NCBI RefSeq assembly: GCF_042661465.1 | Contig: NZ_JBHSWE010000001.1 | Location: 5,518,001-5,582,000, forward strand | DNA length: 64,000 nucleotides | Reading direction: 5' to 3' | DNA from: Marinobacterium_A aestuariivivens | GTDB lineage: Bacteria > Pseudomonadota > Gammaproteobacteria > Pseudomonadales > Balneatricaceae | Shown: one piece after another, positions 57,418 to 64,000 of the stretch | Numbering within the stretch: the stretch's first letter is position 1 | How the letters are laid out: the number at the start of each line of letters is the position of its first letter | Made by a program: the position numbers and the translations under genes | Notes under the pieces: model-generated | Databases searched by the model: none | Told to the model about the DNA's origin: nothing | Seen by the model: the letters and a program-made list of their open reading frames with translations, nothing else

Positions 57418-57841
57418 GGTCGTCCTCCCAGCAGATATGAGGCCGCCGGATTGACGGCGAAGCGGCCGTGCATCGCCGTCCGTCCCAGCAGCATGCGGAA
57501 TTTCATGCTGTCACGATTGGTCAGCGTCATCTCGATACGCCACTCGTAATCGCCGAGGCGAGCCAGCGTATCGATCACGAAACGCTGCTCGCGGTGGCCG
57601 CCCGAGTCCGATACCAGACGCTCGTCGAGCACCGGCGCCACGAAACTGATCACCCGGTTCTGGTCGTTCTGCACCGGATGCACGTCCGCGGCGACCCAGG
57701 GAGCCCCTTGTCGCGAAAGGGCTCGACCCTGAACGCATGCAGACAGGAGGTACGGGCACCGGTATCGACCTTGACCTTGATCCGGTCGATACCCAGCTCC
57801 GGCAGCGACATCCACTCGCGCCAGCCAATCATTTCCAGCAT
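57414..57841 (-). CDS. rimB: RimB-type retropepsin-like protease (PF05618 'ATP-dependent zinc protease'), one frame break
   Basis: ~142-residue single-domain aspartic-protease-like protein of PF05618. The active-site region is KVDTGARTSCLHAF (Asp-Thr-Gly, residues ~25-38), followed by ERLVSDSGGHREQRFVIDT, WRIEMTLTNRDSMKFRMLLGRTAMHGRFAVNP. The family sits next to rimK in proteobacteria and in Pseudomonas RimB trims poly-glutamate tails. The frame breaks near 57708; one missing G joins FRDKG to APWVAADVHPVQND. Start ATG 57841 (GAGGTCAAGGTG upstream) lies 25 bp after zntB. It overlaps rimK copy 2 by 4 bp. Confidence 0.9.
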
Positions 57842-57866
57842 CACCTTGACCTCATTTTGATAACAT

Positions 57867-58850
57867 TCATAGCCAGTTCCTGCGCCGGAAGATCCACACC
57901 TGCAGCGCGACCAGCAACAGCAGCAGGATGGAAAATTCGTAGAAGGCATAGGGGTTCTCCGCGCCGGGGATCCCGCCGACGTTGATACCGAGCAGGCCGG
58001 TGAGAAAACCCAGGGGCAGAAAGACCGCCGCCACCAGCGAAAGGACATAGAGCCGGGTATTGAGCTGGTCGGAGAGTCGGCTCATCAGCTCCTCCTGGGT
58101 GACCGCGGCGCGCTCGCGTACCGCATCGAGATCCTCGATATGCCGCACCAGCCGGTCGGACACTTCGCGCATGCGCAGCCGAAAACCGTCGTCGAGCCAG
58201 TCGAGCGGCTCATTCTGGGTCCGGGTCAGGGCTTCGCGCTCCGGCGCCAGATAGCGGCGCAGACCGATGGTCTGGCGCCGAAGCTGTGCCAGCGGCTGAC
58301 GCAGCGTGCCGTTGCCGCTGTAGAGCACCTGTTCCTCGAGGTCGGCGACTCGGTCTTCGAAGTCGTCGACGATATCACTCATACGCGCCACCAGCCGGTC
58401 GGTCAGCTCGACCAGAAAGTCGCCGCTGCCAAGAGGGCCTCGACCACGGCGCATCTTCTCGACCAGGTCCGATACCGACAGCAACTGGCGCTTGCGCGAA
58501 CTGACGATCAGATCGGCGGTGACATAAAGCCGGATCGAGACCATGTCCTCCGGATCGGCGCCGGGGTTGAGGTTCACGCCTCTGAGTGCCAGCAGCAATG
58601 CATCGCCGACCGGTGTCGCACGGGGGCGGGTCTCTTCGGTGAGCAGCGCGTCCACCACCAGCGGATCCAGGCCGCTGTCATTGCGAAGCCATTGTCGCGC
58701 CGCATCGCAGGTATAGTCGAAATGCAGCCAGAGTACTCCCTGTTGCGGCTGCCACTGCCCGGTTTCATCCCATGACAGTTCCCGGGCACCGCCCCGGCGA
58801 TCCATCACGAATGCGTATATCAACCCGTCGGGCCCGCGCAACTGCTTCAT
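57867..58850 (-). CDS. zntB: ZntB-type CorA-family metal transporter
   Basis: 327-residue pentameric CorA-superfamily membrane protein. A large cytosolic domain (YVTADLIVSSRKRQLLSVSDLVEKM; LEEQVLYSGNGTLRQPLAQLRRQTIGLRRYLAPEREAL in pieces) precedes two C-terminal TM helices (LSLVAAVFLPLGFLTGLLGINVGGIPG). The pore motif is GINVGGIPG, the ZntB variant of CorA GMN. ZntB moves Zn2+ coupled to protons. It is the first gene of the zntB-rimB-rimK unit. Start ATG 58850. Confidence 0.94.
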   Translation of the reverse strand: MKQLRGPDGLIYAFVMDRRGGARELSWDETGQWQPQQGVLWLHFDYTCDAARQWLRNDSGLDPLVVDALLTEETRPRATPVGDALLLALRGVNLNPGADPEDMVSIRLYVTADLIVSSRKRQLLSVSDLVEKMRRGRGPLGSGDFLVELTDRLVARMSDIVDDFEDRVADLEEQVLYSGNGTLRQPLAQLRRQTIGLRRYLAPEREALTRTQNEPLDWLDDGFRLRMREVSDRLVRHIEDLDAVRERAAVTQEELMSRLSDQLNTRLYVLSLVAAVFLPLGFLTGLLGINVGGIPGAENPYAFYEFSILLLLLVALQVWIFRRRNWL

Positions 58851-58907
58851 CGATCCATCCCTGAGCGTCTCAAAACTTTAAGTATAGTAACCGCTGGATG
58901 CCCGCCC

Positions 58908-59890
58908 CTACATCAGCAGCAGAGGCGGCTCCTGCAGCGCCGCCAGCTGCTCGCGCAACTCCAGGATATGCTCGCTCCAGTAGCGCGGCGTATTGAACCA
59001 GGTGAAGGCCATCGGAAACGCCGGATCTTCCCAGCGCCGCGCCACCCAGGCGGAATAATGCATGATCCGCAATGTCCGCAGCGCCTCGATACTGCGGAGC
59101 TCGCGCGGGTGGAAGTCGTAAAACTCGTTGTAGCCGTCGACCACCTCGGCCAGCTGGCGCGTCTGCTCGAGCCGGTCGCCCGAGAGCAGCATCCAGATAT
59201 CCTGAACCGCCGGCGCCATGCGACTGTCATCGAAATCGACGAAATTCGGCGTTTCATCGCGCCAGAGCACATTGCCGACATGGCAGTCGCCGTGCACCCT
59301 CAGCAGGTCCACGGGCTCCGCCATGATCGCATCGACACGTTCGAGGAGGTCCCGGCTCAGGGTCTCGTAGGCGGGCCGCAGCTCCGCGGGGATAAAATGC
59401 CTGAGCAGAAATTCGGCGCTGGCATGGCCGTAACTCTGACTGTCCAGCACCGGCCGGTGCCGAAACGGCCGGCTGGCACCGATGGCGTGAATACGGCCGA
59501 GGAAACGCCCCATGATCAGCAGGTTGTCCAGGTTGTCGAATTCCGGCGCCCGGCCACCGCGACGCGGATAGAGGGCGAAGCGAAATCCTGGCGCTCGAAC
59601 AGGCTGGCACCGTCACCGTTGCGCAGCGGCACCACCACCGGCAGTTCGTGCTCGACCAGCTCATAGCAGAACTGGTGTTCCTCGAGTATCTGCTCGCGGC
59701 TCCAGCGCCCCGGCCGGTAGAACTTGGCGATCAGCGGCGCCTGCCCTTCGATGCCGACCTGATAGACCCGGTTCTCGTAGCTGTTGAGGGCGAGAATGCT
59801 GCCATCGCAGAGATAGCCCTCGGCCTCGATCGCGTCCATGATGAACTCCGGCGTCAGCGTCTCGAACGGATGCTGCGAGTCGGCCAGCAT
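58908..59890 (-). CDS. srkA: Stress response kinase A (YihE/RdoA), one frame break
   Basis: Ser/Thr protein kinase of the aminoglycoside-phosphotransferase fold that protects from stress-induced death in E. coli. ~327 residues. The N-lobe has TPEFIMDAIEAEGY, LNSYENRVYQVG, LIAKFYRPGRW (Lys) and REQILEEHQFCYELV. The catalytic loop is RVHGDCHVGNVLWRD and the metal Asp is in NFVDFDDSRMAPAVQDIWMLLSGD (pieces). The frame breaks near 59580: one missing base separates FERQDFA from YPRRGGRAPEFDNLDNLLIMG. ATG 59890 best matches the family start; GTG 59905 is possible. It overlaps or abuts the DUF2750 gene upstream and is probably co-transcribed. Confidence 0.93.
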
Positions 59891-59894
59891 GAGC

Positions 59895-60293
59895 TCAGTC
59901 ACCACCGGCTCCGAGCAGCTCCTCGATCGCCTCGCTCAGCTCCCGGGCAGAGAGCAGCACACCCTCGTCGTCGATGCGGGGAAACACCGCGACCAGTATC
60001 TCATCTTCTTCGAGTCCCGGTGCCCAGCGTTCGAACCAGGCTTCCAGGTCGATCTTCAACGGTTCGCAACCTTCCCAGCCATCGGTCGCCCAGTCCAGGG
60101 CATAATCAGGGTGCGGCCAGACCGGCAGACAGCTTTCGCCGTCGTCGGTGGTGAGCATCACACAGCCTTCACCGTCGGCCAGGCTCCAGATTTCCTCCCA
60201 GTCCGCGGACTTCTCGAGAAAGTGATCGAAGCGCTCCTGGGCTTCCCGGGCCAGCACTTTGGCGCGCTGCTGTTCTGTCAGTTTGTAGGTCAT
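59895..60293 (-). CDS. DUF2750 family protein
   Basis: 132-residue acidic protein, function unknown. It has the DUF2750 pattern: a helical start (KLTEQQRAKVLAREAQERFDHFLEKSADWEEIW in pieces), then LPVWPHPDYALDWATDGWEGCEP and EDEILVAVFPRIDDEGVLLSARELSEAIEELL. The charge profile suggests a small cytoplasmic binding protein. ATG 60293 is preferred over ATG 60344, which adds 17 non-conserved residues. It ends next to the srkA start. Confidence 0.88.
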   Translation of the reverse strand: MTYKLTEQQRAKVLAREAQERFDHFLEKSADWEEIWSLADGEGCVMLTTDDGESCLPVWPHPDYALDWATDGWEGCEPLKIDLEAWFERWAPGLEEDEILVAVFPRIDDEGVLLSARELSEAIEELLGAGGD

Positions 60294-60448
60294 CGGTCGT
60301 TGCCTGTCGGTCCAAAACGGGGCTCTGTATCGGCCTCCGTCCAATGCCGTGCAGCATGGACGAATGCCGGCGCCCGATCAAGTCGGATTGCCCCCTGCTG
60401 CGCTAAACTGACGGAATGTGTCGAATGGACGGAGCTGGCGACGAAGCG

Positions 60449-61483
60449 ATGATGCACCTGCGCCTGCGGTATCACGGGCTGCTGCTTTTGTTGCTGCTGG
60501 CCGGCTGTGCATCGCCCGGCTCGATGCCGGAGCCTCCGCCCCGGGCCGAGATCGAGCGGGAAACCCTGCAGCAGCAGCAGCAGGCGCTGGCCCTGCGTCA
60601 TGCGCGGGCCTTTCGCCTGGCGCGGGTGTCGGTACCGCTGCTTCGGGCCGCCCTGCCGCTGTGCCCTGACAACAGGCGCAGCTGGTTCGGCCTGAACTTC
60701 CACTATCGCAATCACTACCCCGCCGAATGGCGGGACGCCGCCGCCACCCTCTACTCCCTCGACGAGCATGCCCGGCTGCGCCCGCCCCTGCCCGACAGCC
60801 CGGCGGCACTGGCCGGCCTCAAGGGAGGGGACCGGATTCTGCGCGTCCAGGGGCGCGCCCTCGACAGCCAGCAGCTGCGGCTGGAGCAGGTCGAGCAACT
60901 GTTGAAGCGGCAGGAGGGGGCAATAAGGGTCGAGTGGCTGCGCGACGACAGCCGTTTCGAGGCGACGCTCGAACCGGTCCAGCTGTGCGACTGGCCGGTG
61001 CGGATGAGCAATGGCGGACCGGTCAACGCCTTCGCCTACGGCAGCCATGTGCGCATTCCCGAAGCGATGCTGCGCTATGCCCGCGAGGATGACGAGCTGG
61101 CCCTGGTGGTCGCCCATGAGCTGGCCCATAACGCGCTGCATCATGTCGACAAGCAGCTGCGTAACCTGCTGCTCGGCAGCCTGCTGGACCTGGCCGCGCT
61201 GCTGAGCGGTGTACCCAGCCCGGGCCTCGCCGCGACCACCGGCGTCCGCCTCGGCTCCCCGGGCTGGGAGCTCGAGGCCGATTACCAGGCCCTGGTACTG
61301 ATGCAGCGGGCCGGCTTTCGACTCGAGGGGGCGGCCGATTTCTGGCGCCGCCTCGGCACCGACTTTCCCGACGCCATCCGCCACAGCCGCGGCAGCCACC
61401 CGACAACTGCGGAGCGCTACCTGCGCATGAAGGCCGCCATCGACAGGCTGCAGCCGCCCGCCGCCGATCCACGGGGCCTCTGA
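60449..61483 (+). CDS. M48-family metalloprotease lipoprotein with PDZ-like segment
   Basis: ~344-residue predicted lipoprotein. A hydrophobic signal (LRYHGLLLLLLLAGC) ends in a lipobox with Cys ~19. A PDZ-like region follows (~120-180, DSPAALAGLKGGDRILRVQG). The zinc protease core is ALVVAHELAHNALHHVDKQ (HExxH, ~225-243), and the third ligand Glu is in GWELEADYQALVLM. Related LoiP/BepA-type proteins process or assemble outer-membrane components in the periplasm. ATG 60449 (or 60452) starts just before the signal peptide; in-frame ATG 60416 adds 11 residues. Monocistronic. Confidence 0.88.
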   Translation: MMHLRLRYHGLLLLLLLAGCASPGSMPEPPPRAEIERETLQQQQQALALRHARAFRLARVSVPLLRAALPLCPDNRRSWFGLNFHYRNHYPAEWRDAAATLYSLDEHARLRPPLPDSPAALAGLKGGDRILRVQGRALDSQQLRLEQVEQLLKRQEGAIRVEWLRDDSRFEATLEPVQLCDWPVRMSNGGPVNAFAYGSHVRIPEAMLRYAREDDELALVVAHELAHNALHHVDKQLRNLLLGSLLDLAALLSGVPSPGLAATTGVRLGSPGWELEADYQALVLMQRAGFRLEGAADFWRRLGTDFPDAIRHSRGSHPTTAERYLRMKAAIDRLQPPAADPRGL

Positions 61484-61503
61484 ACCGCCACGGTAGGGGC
61501 CGA

Positions 61504-62498
61504 TCAGATCATCGGCGCCAGCAGCTGCAGCGCGCGCTTGACGGTCAGATAGGCGCCCAGGGAGCCGACCGCATATCCCGGCATTACCGCGATCAGCCAG
61601 GATCCGCTCCGCTGCAGGCGTCGGCAGCCCCGCGCCAGCAGGACCGCAAGCAGTATCGCCGGCAACAGCGTCAGCTCGACACCGGCGATGAACAGCAGCA
61701 GACCGGCCGGGATATCGGCCGGCGCTGCCGCCGGCCCGTCATAGCCGCTGGCGAAGCCCGCACCATGCAGCATCCCGAGCAGCAGCGAAACAATCCAGGG
61801 AAAATGCTGGGTAACGTCGTGCTGGCCGTGCCAGCGCCTGACGATCTCGGGCCCGAGAAAGAGTACGCTGAGGGCGACGACGACCTCGAGCGGCGGCAGC
61901 GCAAGGTGCAGATATCCCAGCGTCGTGCCCCAGAGCGTGAGGCTGTGGCCGACCAGCAGGGCGATAACGGTCGGGCCGCCCCGCCCCGGACCGCCGCCGA
62001 CCAGCATCAGGCCGAGCAGGAACAGCAGATGATCGGTACCAAGCGGCTGCATCAGCCCGGCCTCGGCCTGGCGCCGCAGGGCCTCCCATGCCGTCGGCTC
62101 GGGGGGAAACGGATCTGCGGTGACACCGGCCCGAGCCTGTAGGTCTCGGTTTCGCCGTCCCCGGAGTTGACCCGCACGATCACCTCGGTTTCGCTGGCAA
62201 CGAGCCCCTCGAACCGCAAGGTCTTGTCCGCCAGGCCGTCCGGACACTGAAGCCGCCCCAGTTCGATCTCGCCGTCCGCCGACAGCTTGCGTTCCCGGCT
62301 CCTGAGGCGGCATTCGGGTGGCAGCACCGGGGTAATCACGGCCCCGGTCGGATCGGTTGGCGCCTTCCAGAGAAAGTCGTAGAGCGCCGGCATAAACGCC
62401 TGCAGCTCGAAAAAGCCGGGCTGCCAGGCCTGGGCGCGACCGGATGCCGGCATTGTCAGCATCAGCGCCACCAGCAGCAGTGTCGACAGCGCCCTCAT
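61504..62498 (-). CDS. HupE/UreJ-like membrane protein, one frame break
   Basis: ~331-residue protein with a signal peptide (MRALSTLLLVALMLTMPASG), an extracytoplasmic beta-rich domain of ~130 residues (CRLRSRERKLSADGEIELGR), and a HupE/UreJ_2 membrane domain with six helices. Its motif is GTDHLLFLLGLML (His in the first helix), HSLTLWGTTLGYL, EVVVALSVLFLGPE, LLGMLHGAGFASG. HupE/UreJ proteins carry nickel or cobalt, but this long-form branch has no proven substrate. The frame breaks near 62105: one missing C gives PPEPTAWEALRRQAEAG. The start overlaps the upstream parvulin gene stop (ATGA). Confidence 0.9.
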
Positions 62499-63372
62499 CT
62501 GCCCTCGCCCCTGCCGATGCCGTCGTCCTCGGACAGTACCACCACCTCGTAACGCTGGCGCAGATTCGCATAGTAGGCATCCAGTGCCGCCTGCCGCTGC
62601 GCTGCCGAATAGGCCCGTTCCACCTCGGGACGTATCTCCTCGAACGGCGGTACCGGCCCCGTGCGACGGTCATACAGATAGACCAGATGCAGCCCGAATC
62701 CCGATTCGATCGGGCCGGCCCAGCGACCGGGCTCGAGGTCCTGCAGTTTTTCGGCGAAGGTGGGCCCGAATGCCCGTGCAATCGAACTGATGCTCATGCG
62801 CTCGATCTCCCGCGGCACCATCAGCGTATCGCCCCGGGCCCGGATATCGGCATCGCCCCCTCCTCGCGCAAAAGCTTCAACAACCGCTCGATATACCGAT
62901 CGAGCGAGGCAGGGTGGCGGGCGGGATCGAGGAATATCTGCCGGAAAGCCAGCTCCGGATCAGTACGAAACGCATCGGGGTTGCGGGCATACCAGTCCCT
63001 GAGTTCGCGTTCCGTCGGCGCCTGGGCGCTGGCACTGTCCTGCGTCAGAAACTCCAGTTTGTGCCGCAGCCGGGCACGGATCAGGCTGTCATCCCGATCC
63101 AGCTCCAGCGCCCTCGCCTCCCGGACCGCGAACTCCTCCCGCACATAGCCGTCGATCAGCGCCGCGAGCTCCCGCTCGCTGGGCGGCCGCTGGCGGATGC
63201 GACTGAAGCCGGCGCTCAGTGCCGCTACCCGCTCGGGCGTCACCAGGATCGCATCGCGCGCGTGCCGATCCTGCCACCACTCATGGACCAGGAACAGCAA
63301 GACCCCTACCAGCAGAAAGTGCGCCAGGGGCTCGCGCAGTGCCGAGGTCAGGGCGCCGAACAGCACCCTCAT
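62495..63372 (-). CDS. Membrane-anchored parvulin-type peptidyl-prolyl isomerase, one frame break
   Basis: ~292-residue protein with one N-terminal TM helix (PLAHFLLVGVLLFLVHEWW, ~15-33), a SurA/PrsA-like helical part (FSRIRQRPPSERELAALIDGYVREEFAVREARAL in pieces), and a C-terminal PpiC-like domain (AFRQIFLDP; ELEPGRWAGPIESGFGLHLVYLYDR in pieces). It probably helps fold exported proteins. The frame breaks near 62856; one missing G gives EEGGDADIRARGDTLMVP. Start ATG 63372 has GGGGGCGAG upstream; an in-frame extension to 63588 is not membrane-like. It is coupled to the HupE-like gene by a 4-bp overlap, a pairing seen in other proteobacteria. Confidence 0.85.
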
Positions 63373-63687
63373 GCTCGCCCCCTGTCGCCTTGACCTGGTG
63401 GTCGCGGCGGTCGCAGGGGGCAGACCCACTCGTTCGAGGCTGATATCCGGATGCCAGTCATGTCCTTCCATTGGTAGCTGAGGGGCTATTCGATGCAGCG
63501 CCCCGGCATTGCAGCACGGCAATACCACAGAGCGTCCGCTGCTACACAATTTAGACCAAGATGGCGAACGCGGCCTCGAACCCTTCACTCATCGCTGATC
63601 AGCCCCTGCTTTCCGAGTTCCGAGAGAATCGAACCCCGGCTACGTTCGAACGACCGGGCCATCGACCGCAGATCTTCGCCCGGCGCC
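63373..63687. other. 315-bp gap without a supported gene
   Basis: Only short frames occur. A leftward 25-codon frame ending ~63595 (ARSFERSRGSILSELGKQG) resembles the end of a helix-turn-helix repeat, but has no start or ribosome site that I can support. The upstream region of the parvulin gene is here. Confidence 0.4.
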
Positions 63688-64000
63688 TCAGTTTACCAGC
63701 ACGAAAACGCCCGAGGTGATCGCGAAGACCATCACGAAATTGCGCAGGAAACGGTCGTTGACCGAGCGGTGTATCCAGTGGCTCAGCAGCATTCCGACCA
63801 GCAGCGCCGGCAACATCCAGAGCACCGGTTCCAGAGTCTCGACCTGCAGCCGGCCGCTGCCGGCCAGCACCACCAGCGAGACGATCTCGCCGACCAGGAA
63901 ACAGAGGGCAACCGATGCCCTGAGCGTCGCGACCGGCATGTGCTGATAGACCAGTGCCAACGGCGGTCCGCCGATACCAGTCGCGGTTTCGGTAATGCCG
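63688..64000 (-). CDS. TauE/SafE-family sulfite exporter, partial (N-terminus off right edge)
   Basis: The C-terminal ~103 residues of a leftward gene. It begins in-window with GITETATGIGGPPLALVYQH, the second conserved TauE/SafE motif, followed by three TM helices (VALCFLVGEIVSLVVLAG; LPALLVGMLLSHWI; FVMVFAITSGVFVLVN). Family members export sulfite, sulfoacetate or other organosulfur anions. The natural stop is at 63688. The protein cannot be named further without its first half. Confidence 0.85.
   Translation of the reverse strand, partial: GITETATGIGGPPLALVYQHMPVATLRASVALCFLVGEIVSLVVLAGSGRLQVETLEPVLWMLPALLVGMLLSHWIHRSVNDRFLRNFVMVFAITSGVFVLVN

Noticed and set aside
63595..63672. Leftward 25-codon frame (SMARSFERSRG...)
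   Set aside because: Resembles the end of a helix-turn-helix repeat but has no ribosome site or protein upstream in frame; a stop lies just before it.

Overview
The window is bacterial chromosome with high GC and dense coding on both strands. It is most likely from a gammaproteobacterium of Pseudomonadales or Oceanospirillales character, although the genus cannot be fixed from sequence alone. Supporting markers are a RapA ATPase, SrmB/RhlE-like DEAD-box helicases, a DUF2058 (YaiL-like) gene, SrkA, a CspA-type cold-shock gene, a 4.5S-type SRP RNA, the RimK/RLAN/GNAT-C39 gene set, and Pseudomonas-style REP palindromes that start GTAGGAGC.

Layout. 0-6 kb holds an FKBP isomerase fragment, two DEAD-box helicases and rapA. 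6-11 kb holds an NlpC/P60 lipoprotein, prephenate dehydratase and a large zinc-ribbon/cyclase/AAA/TPR signalling protein. 11.4-25 kb is a ureide and glyoxylate catabolic block: an RpiR regulator, a TRAP transporter (dctQ-M-P), a YfcC-family permease divergent from alc-allA-gcl-hyi-glxR, then a malic enzyme and a RidA protein. Allantoate would be cut to ureidoglycolate and then glyoxylate; two glyoxylates would be joined to tartronate semialdehyde and reduced to glycerate. 25-27 kb has cardiolipin synthase, a 106-bp tandem repeat and a 47-residue membrane peptide gene.

27.9-32.9 kb is a second amino-acid/C2 module: a DSD1-family (D-threonine aldolase-like) enzyme and a divergent YheO/DauR-like regulator, serine-racemase-like dehydratase, RidA and Na+:dicarboxylate symporter. 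A perfect 13-bp inverted repeat lies in the divergent promoter. I infer 3-hydroxyaspartate (or related hydroxy-amino-acid) catabolism. 33-38.2 kb contains a K+ channel and then an AT-rich foreign island with a SIR2-HerA antiphage pair and a DUF6602 nuclease-like gene, separated by an attC-like hairpin.

38-50 kb is mainly housekeeping: a repeat-rich gap, a tail-anchored proline-rich protein, ffs (SRP RNA), LysE exporters, a LysR regulator, cytochrome b561/YceI, LOG, a cNMP-binding protein, a peroxiredoxin, and the glutathione-dependent formaldehyde oxidation pair. 50-59 kb is a peptide/protein-modification neighbourhood: two nearly identical RimK ligases, an RLAN-type RimK-family ligase divergent from a GNAT/peptidase-C39 fusion, a RimB-type protease and a ZntB/CorA channel, with a cold-shock gene embedded. 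59-64 kb holds SrkA, DUF2750, an M48 lipoprotein protease, a HupE/UreJ-like protein with its membrane parvulin, and a TauE/SafE fragment.

Quality caveat. About twenty otherwise intact genes contain one or more single-base deletions, nearly always in short G or C runs. The even spread over housekeeping genes points to sequencing or assembly error. I therefore annotate them as full-length CDS with the break noted, not as pseudogenes.
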